A DNA stretch of 5,031 nucleotides from Spirochaetaceae bacterium. Its GTDB lineage: Bacteria; Spirochaetota; Spirochaetia; Treponematales; Treponemataceae. Shown here in pieces: positions 1 through 2,524 of this stretch. The position numbers and the translations under genes were made by a program. The stretch lies in the NCBI GenBank assembly GCA_031285525.1, contig JAITWB010000091.1, positions 1 to 5,031 on the forward strand, written 5' to 3'. Below the pieces are notes generated by a model that searched no databases, was not told the DNA's origin, and was given only the letters and a program-made list of their open reading frames with translations. The first letter of the stretch is position 1, and the number at the start of each line of letters is the position of its first letter.

Positions 1-182
1 TGATAGTGGGAGCCGGAATTTCGGCATTTCCTATGTCTGCCAGGGTTATTCAGAAGATGGCTCTCAAGGAAGACCCGAGTAATATTTTCCTGATGCACGC
101 AGTGAGTGCCAATGTTTCCGGTCAGATTGCGTCGGTTGCGGCCAGCGGCTTGGTTTTGAGCCTTATTATGGCGTATCTGTAA
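1..182 (+). CDS. oadB: Na+-translocating decarboxylase beta subunit (OadB/GcdB/MmdB family), C-terminal fragment
   Basis: This is the last 59 codons of a gene whose start lies left of the window; the frame begins at base 3 and ends with TAA at 180-182. The beta subunit is the polytopic inner-membrane part of the biotin-dependent sodium-pump decarboxylases (oxaloacetate, methylmalonyl-CoA or glutaconyl-CoA). It decarboxylates carboxybiotin and exports Na+. The visible tail has the family's conserved end: GAGISAFPMSARV, then a QKMALKEDPSN stretch, then LMHAVSANVSGQIAS and a closing hydrophobic helix (GLVLSLIMAYL). The substrate is set by the alpha subunit, which is not in view, so oadB is a family-level label. 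The next gene is a small OadG-like subunit 31 bases downstream, which supports a decarboxylase operon. Family assignment is firm; substrate is unknown. Confidence 0.9.
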   Translation, partial: IVGAGISAFPMSARVIQKMALKEDPSNIFLMHAVSANVSGQIASVAASGLVLSLIMAYL

Positions 183-198
183 GAATTAATGGAAGAAA

Positions 199-205
199 AG
201 AGAGG
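199..205 (+). promoter_or_regulatory. Ribosome binding site of the 44-residue small subunit gene
   Basis: The purine-rich AGAGAGG sits 8 bases before the ATG at 214. It decides the start of a gene that is otherwise easily missed because of its length. The alternative ATG at 189 opens only a 14-codon frame. Confidence 0.6.
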
Positions 206-213
206 TTTTTACG

Positions 214-348
214 ATGGATATCAATACTGCTGATTTATTTGCATCCCTGGCGATTATGTGGAAGGGGATGCTTGGACTTTTTGTGGTCTGCGGATTCGTT
301 ATGCTCCTTATAATGGGGCTCTCGAAAATTCTTATAAAGAAAGAATAA
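214..348 (+). CDS. OadG-related small membrane subunit of the decarboxylase pump (44 aa)
   Basis: This 44-codon gene (ATG 214, TAA 346-348) lies 31 bases after the beta-subunit stop. It encodes a short polar N-terminus (MDINTADLF), one hydrophobic helix of roughly 25 residues (about residues 10-36, with LAIMWKGMLGLFVV at its start), and a basic tail (SKILIKKE). This matches the membrane-anchor part of gamma/delta-type subunits of Na+ pump decarboxylases, which hold the peripheral alpha subunit on the beta subunit. It lacks the soluble C-terminal extension and histidine-rich metal-binding tail of classical OadG. Very short OadG-related subunits are known next to beta subunits, and the methylmalonyl-CoA decarboxylase epsilon subunit is comparably small. 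Position, start signal and the KGMLGLF-type helix make it a real gene; its exact role as anchor or stabiliser is inferred. Confidence 0.75.
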   Translation: MDINTADLFASLAIMWKGMLGLFVVCGFVMLLIMGLSKILIKKE

Positions 349-364
349 TCGGATTCCCTTTGGA

Positions 365-411
365 CCCAAATAGCAAAGACCCTCTATTGCAATAACTCTT
401 TGCTATTTGGG
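365..411. repeat. 15-bp perfect inverted repeat with palindromic loop, overlapping the -35 of the next gene
   Basis: CCCAAATAGCAAAGA (365-379) is exactly complementary to TCTTTGCTATTTGGG (397-411), with a 17-base loop. The loop contains a perfect 10-bp palindrome, TATTGCAATA (385-394). No T-run follows on the + strand (AAAACC instead), so it is not a canonical intrinsic terminator, though it lies between the pump operon and the next gene. The right arm covers the likely -35 element of the 478 gene, so it could be an operator, or an RNA structure protecting the 3' end of the pump mRNA. Function is not determined. Confidence 0.7.
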
Positions 412-427
412 AAAACCATGTTATACT
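400..427 (+). promoter_or_regulatory. Probable sigma-70 extended -10 promoter for the 107-aa gene
   Basis: TATACT (422-427) matches five of six bases of the -10 consensus. It is preceded by TG one base upstream (419-420), giving the TGnTATACT extended -10 form. A weak -35 (TTGCTA, 400-405) lies 16 bases upstream, inside the right arm of the inverted repeat. Transcription would start near 434, beside the tandem CTAGGT CTAGGT at 435-446, leaving a leader of about 45 bases. Assigned by eye. Confidence 0.55.
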
Positions 428-477
428 CAAAGGACTAGGTCTAGGTACTTTTTATTAACCAAAAGGGTGGAAACACG

Positions 478-801
478 ATGGATACAACACAGCTTGAATC
501 AGCATACGAAGCAGAAATAACGGCGGCTTTGAGTACTGCCGCCGAAAAATATGGATATAGTGACGATCATTTTTCTGCAAAACTGGCGGCTATGGGCGCT
601 ATGATGGCAGGTTTGAGTGTTGCTTCAAAAGAAGCCCCTTCGGCGATGCTTTTGTTCATGAAGGATAAGGGTGAATCAGGGCTTTCTGTCGAGGCTATCA
701 CGGTGAAGGATCTGTATAAATCCCTTTTCCCTGAGGAGATTCTGGAGCTCTGCCGGACAAAGTTGGCGGATGCGGGTTTTGTGCCGCCTGCAGGGTGGTA
801 A
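478..801 (+). CDS. Unrecognised small soluble protein (107 aa)
   Basis: I do not recognise this protein. The ATG at 478 follows an AAGGGTGG ribosome site (463-470) with a 7-base spacer, the upstream promoter is good, and the gene ends with TAA before a strong hairpin, so it looks like a genuine monocistronic gene. The 107 residues carry no signal peptide and no convincing membrane helix. The first half is alanine- and methionine-rich and probably helical (residues 4-50, including AKLAAMGAMMAGLSVAS). A charged middle (KDKGESG, 62-68) follows, then a second predicted helical part (VKDLYKSLFPEEILELCRTKLADAG), ending in the aromatic tail FVPPAGW. The protein is overall acidic with a single cysteine at residue 92. 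It sits downstream of a Na+-pump operon but has its own promoter, so a functional link is not shown. It could be a lineage-specific cytoplasmic protein. Confidence 0.7.
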   Translation: MDTTQLESAYEAEITAALSTAAEKYGYSDDHFSAKLAAMGAMMAGLSVASKEAPSAMLLFMKDKGESGLSVEAITVKDLYKSLFPEEILELCRTKLADAGFVPPAGW

Positions 802-820
802 GCTGTTTGAAGGCTTTTGC

Positions 821-859
821 AAAACCTGGTGAGTATTGCAGCAAAACTCACCAGGTTTT
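821..859. terminator. Bidirectional intrinsic terminator between convergent genes
   Basis: AAAACCTGGTGAGT (821-834) pairs perfectly with ACTCACCAGGTTTT (846-859) across an 11-base loop. The A-start and T-end give a short U-run after the stem in either direction, which suits the convergent genes ending at 801 (+) and 858 (-). The outer base pairs include two bases of the minus-strand stop codon (858-860), so the stem begins at the end of that reading frame. The U-run is only four bases, so termination strength is uncertain. Confidence 0.7.
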
Positions 860-1640
860 AGCGGTCTATTTTATATTGCATAAGTAACAAACGAAGCATT
901 TCCCGGTTTTTGACGCCGAAGAAGCGGAAGAGGTCGGACATTTCTTTTTTGATGGCCGATTCACTTACGAAGTAACGTTCCCCGATATCTTTATATGACT
1001 CTGAGCCTTTGAGACAGGCTTTGATGCACCCTTGTTGGCGTTCTGTGAGTCCGAGATCCTGTAGACAGAGGGTGCTTCCCGGTTCCGGCAGTGTGCAGAC
1101 TGCTGTTGTCCTACAGATATCGACATCCGGTAACAGATAGGAGAGTTTGTCCATGAGCAGGTGGTAGATGCAGAGAGTTGCACCGAAGACAAAGAGGGAT
1201 ATGGCTGCACCGAAGAATACCCTGTCCCAACTGAAGGTTATAAGGGAGAGCAATGCCAGGAACCATATTCCCAATGAGAGAGTTAATTTGAGTTTAAAAC
1301 GGATTTTGAAAAAACCGTTACAGAAGAGCAGTAGATTGAGAAAGGCATATAGGAAGATTCCCACTGTATCGAATCCGGTAAAGACAGCGTACAGGCTTTG
1401 CACAAACAGTATTGTATAGAGCAGTGAAAACCACTGGGGTTTACATATCAACAGGATCCCGATTAGCACAGTTAATCCGTTTATCCATGGTGACAGGATA
1501 GCGGTATAAGGGATGACTGATTTTGTAAAATCAGCGCCGCAGAGCAGGTTAAGAACAACCCCGATACCTGCCGCTATGCAGCCGCATACTGCGAGAACCC
1601 TAAAGGGATTTATTCCCTTCTTTTTCATGGATACATTCAA
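858..1640 (-). CDS. Membrane-anchored LuxR-family transcriptional regulator
   Basis: This 260-residue protein has about six predicted membrane helices (roughly residues 13-34, 42-65, 69-89, 91-112, 117-137 and 141-163). A short linker (164-195) leads to a C-terminal LuxR/GerE-type helix-turn-helix (196-253). HTH hallmarks are visible: LTERQ at the first helix, the YKDIGERYFVSESAIKKEMS scaffold-turn-recognition stretch, then FRFFGVKNREML. No receiver, PAS or ligand-binding domain is present, so any signal must be sensed by the membrane part itself. The start is the TTG at 1638-1640: AAGGAG (1648-1653) lies 7 bases before it, whereas the first ATG (1628) is 19 bases from that site. The gene is divergent from the outer-membrane barrel gene and shares a 233-base control region containing tandem dyads; control of that neighbour is an inference. 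DNA-binding class is secure, ligand and targets unknown. Confidence 0.85.
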   Translation of the reverse strand: MNVSMKKKGINPFRVLAVCGCIAAGIGVVLNLLCGADFTKSVIPYTAILSPWINGLTVLIGILLICKPQWFSLLYTILFVQSLYAVFTGFDTVGIFLYAFLNLLLFCNGFFKIRFKLKLTLSLGIWFLALLSLITFSWDRVFFGAAISLFVFGATLCIYHLLMDKLSYLLPDVDICRTTAVCTLPEPGSTLCLQDLGLTERQQGCIKACLKGSESYKDIGERYFVSESAIKKEMSDLFRFFGVKNREMLRLLLMQYKIDR

Positions 1641-1647
1641 CGAATAA

Positions 1648-1653
1648 CTCCTT
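1648..1653 (-). promoter_or_regulatory. Ribosome binding site selecting a TTG start
   Basis: On the minus strand AAGGAG is followed by 7 bases and then TTG at 1640. This spacing is optimal for the TTG and too far (19 bases) for the in-frame ATG at 1628, so the regulator's first codon is called as TTG. Confidence 0.65.
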
Positions 1654-1684
1654 TTTTCAGGATATTCTCTTGGATTTACAGTTG

Positions 1685-1705
1685 AAAGCTCTTATGAGGA
1701 GCTTT
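1685..1705. repeat. Hairpin in the leader of the LuxR-type gene
   Basis: AAAGCTC (1685-1691) pairs with GAGCTTT (1699-1705) over a 7-base loop. On the + strand it is followed by TTATT and resembles a weak terminator, but no + gene precedes it. On the minus strand it lies 45 bases upstream of the regulator's start, so it may be a leader RNA structure, a stop for antisense transcription, or a protein site. Its role is unresolved. Confidence 0.45.
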
Positions 1706-1723
1706 TTATTGTGTCGAAGAAAA

Positions 1724-1752
1724 TTGACCCATTCTATCTTGTCTTCTGATAT
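1724..1752 (+). promoter_or_regulatory. Tentative promoter of the beta-barrel gene
   Basis: TTGACC (1724-1729) matches five of six bases of a -35. With a 17-base spacer it faces TGATAT (1747-1752), a poor -10 with three matches. If used, transcription would begin near 1759, placing the GTAAC-N4-GTTAC dyads immediately downstream, where a bound repressor would block it. An alternative -35-like TTTACA at 1812-1817 has no good -10 partner. Low confidence. Confidence 0.3.
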
Positions 1753-1760
1753 CTGTAAAG

Positions 1761-1795
1761 GTAACCGTGGTTACTTTTTTGGTAACTTGGGTTAC
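1761..1795. promoter_or_regulatory. Tandem operator-like dyads GTAAC-N4-GTTAC, 21-bp phased
   Basis: Two copies of the same 14-base dyad are present: GTAACCGTGGTTAC (1761-1774) and GTAACTTGGGTTAC (1782-1795). Each is followed by a T-run, and the starts are exactly 21 bases apart, so both sites lie on the same DNA face. A degenerate right half-site, TTTAC, occurs at 1812-1816, again 21 bases after GTTAC at 1791-1795. Dyad symmetry with helical phasing in a divergent intergenic region is typical of binding sites for dimeric regulators. The protein is not known; the adjacent LuxR-type regulator is a candidate by position only. Confidence 0.6.
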
Positions 1796-1857
1796 TTTTT
1801 CACAAAACAGGTTTACACACAAAAAAAGGCAGGATAGGCTGGAACTGTACAATTGCG

Positions 1858-1865
1858 AAAGGAGG
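1858..1865 (+). promoter_or_regulatory. Strong ribosome binding site of the beta-barrel gene
   Basis: AAAGGAGG ends 8 bases before the ATG at 1874. It fixes the start there and excludes the upstream in-frame TTG at 1853, because the site would lie inside that longer frame. Confidence 0.85.
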
Positions 1866-1873
1866 ATCCGCTT

Positions 1874-2524
1874 ATGGAGAGGAAAATACTTAAAAAGAGC
1901 GTATTGATTTGTTTGTTTTTGCTTATGGTGAATGGGTATACCTTCTCAGAAGGCGGTAATGGGGAGAACTTGTTTCCTGAAAATACAATTACCGTAGATA
2001 TGGGATTGTTAGGTTCTAATCTGATTGTATGGGGACTAGTGAAGAATCCGGTGTTTGGCACTGCGATTCAGTATGAGAGACAGATATCGAGATATATCAG
2101 TGTAGCGGGCCGATTCGAGTATCGCGGGGTAATGATACCAGCAGCGGGGGATTCGAAGTTTTCATCCTATTCAGCAGAGGGACATGTCCGTTGTTATCCC
2201 GGCGCAAATCGATTTTTTTTGGATGCCATGGCCGGGTATGGGCTTTTTACTTATCAGAATGTGATAGGTAAGTACCTTTCTCATCATTTTAAATACGGCG
2301 GACGACTGGGGTGGCGAGTCGATTTTGGCAAACCCGGCGGATTGGTGCTTGAACCGTCTATAGGATATTATGGGGTAGTCGGGGAAGGCAATATACGTTT
2401 TGTTGATGATTTTGATGGGAATGATACTGTTAATGAACTTCTGAATGAGCTGTCTGATTATATCATTAAAGGTTATTTTATTGGAGGTCCTCAAATATCA
2501 TTGGGATTTGGATATAGATTCTAA
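1874..2524 (+). CDS. Outer-membrane beta-barrel protein (216 aa)
   Basis: The 216-residue product begins with a Sec signal peptide: basic MERKILKK, hydrophobic SVLICLFLLMV, and likely cleavage around residues 21-26 (GYTFSE). The mature part is rich in glycine and aromatic residues with alternating polar/hydrophobic strands, for example FGTAIQYERQ, ISVAGRFEYRG, FFLDAMAGYGLF and GLVLEPSIGYYG. The RCYPG...FFLDAMAGYG stretch (106-123) resembles the strand pairs of small porin-like or OmpA-like barrels. The C-terminus ISLGFGYRF ends in phenylalanine with alternating hydrophobic residues, the classic BAM recognition signal. An acidic loop (FVDDFDGNDTVNELLNE, 177-193) is probably extracellular. I cannot name a specific family, and it has no visible lipobox at a usual position. 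It is divergent from the regulator gene across a dyad-containing control region, and its TAA overlaps the polB stop. Transport, adhesion or structural roles are all possible. Confidence 0.8.
   Translation: MERKILKKSVLICLFLLMVNGYTFSEGGNGENLFPENTITVDMGLLGSNLIVWGLVKNPVFGTAIQYERQISRYISVAGRFEYRGVMIPAAGDSKFSSYSAEGHVRCYPGANRFFLDAMAGYGLFTYQNVIGKYLSHHFKYGGRLGWRVDFGKPGGLVLEPSIGYYGVVGEGNIRFVDDFDGNDTVNELLNELSDYIIKGYFIGGPQISLGFGYRF

Noticed and set aside
189..233. Short frame starting at ATG 189
   Set aside because: It gives only 14 codons, has no ribosome site, and overlaps the well-supported 44-codon gene.
349..477. tRNA or small RNA gene between the pump operon and the 107-aa gene
   Set aside because: No cloverleaf or T-loop GTTCGA-like signature; the only structure is the long inverted repeat already described.
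567..851. Minus strand frame of 94 codons opposite the 107-aa gene
   Set aside because: It begins in the terminator hairpin region and opposes a gene with promoter, ribosome site and terminator.
1168..1419. + strand frame of 83 codons opposite the LuxR-type gene
   Set aside because: Shadow of the membrane-helix region of the regulator, with no start signals.
1760..1801. CRISPR-like repeat array
   Set aside because: Only two short imperfect units without spacers; dyad symmetry in an intergenic region fits operators far better.
1853..1873. Upstream TTG start for the beta-barrel protein
   Set aside because: The strong AAAGGAGG site lies within this extension and is ideally spaced for the ATG at 1874, which also gives a normal signal peptide.
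2171..2494. Minus strand frame of 107 codons opposite the beta-barrel gene
   Set aside because: The + strand frame has a signal peptide, barrel strands and a terminal F; the antisense frame has none of these and no ribosome site.
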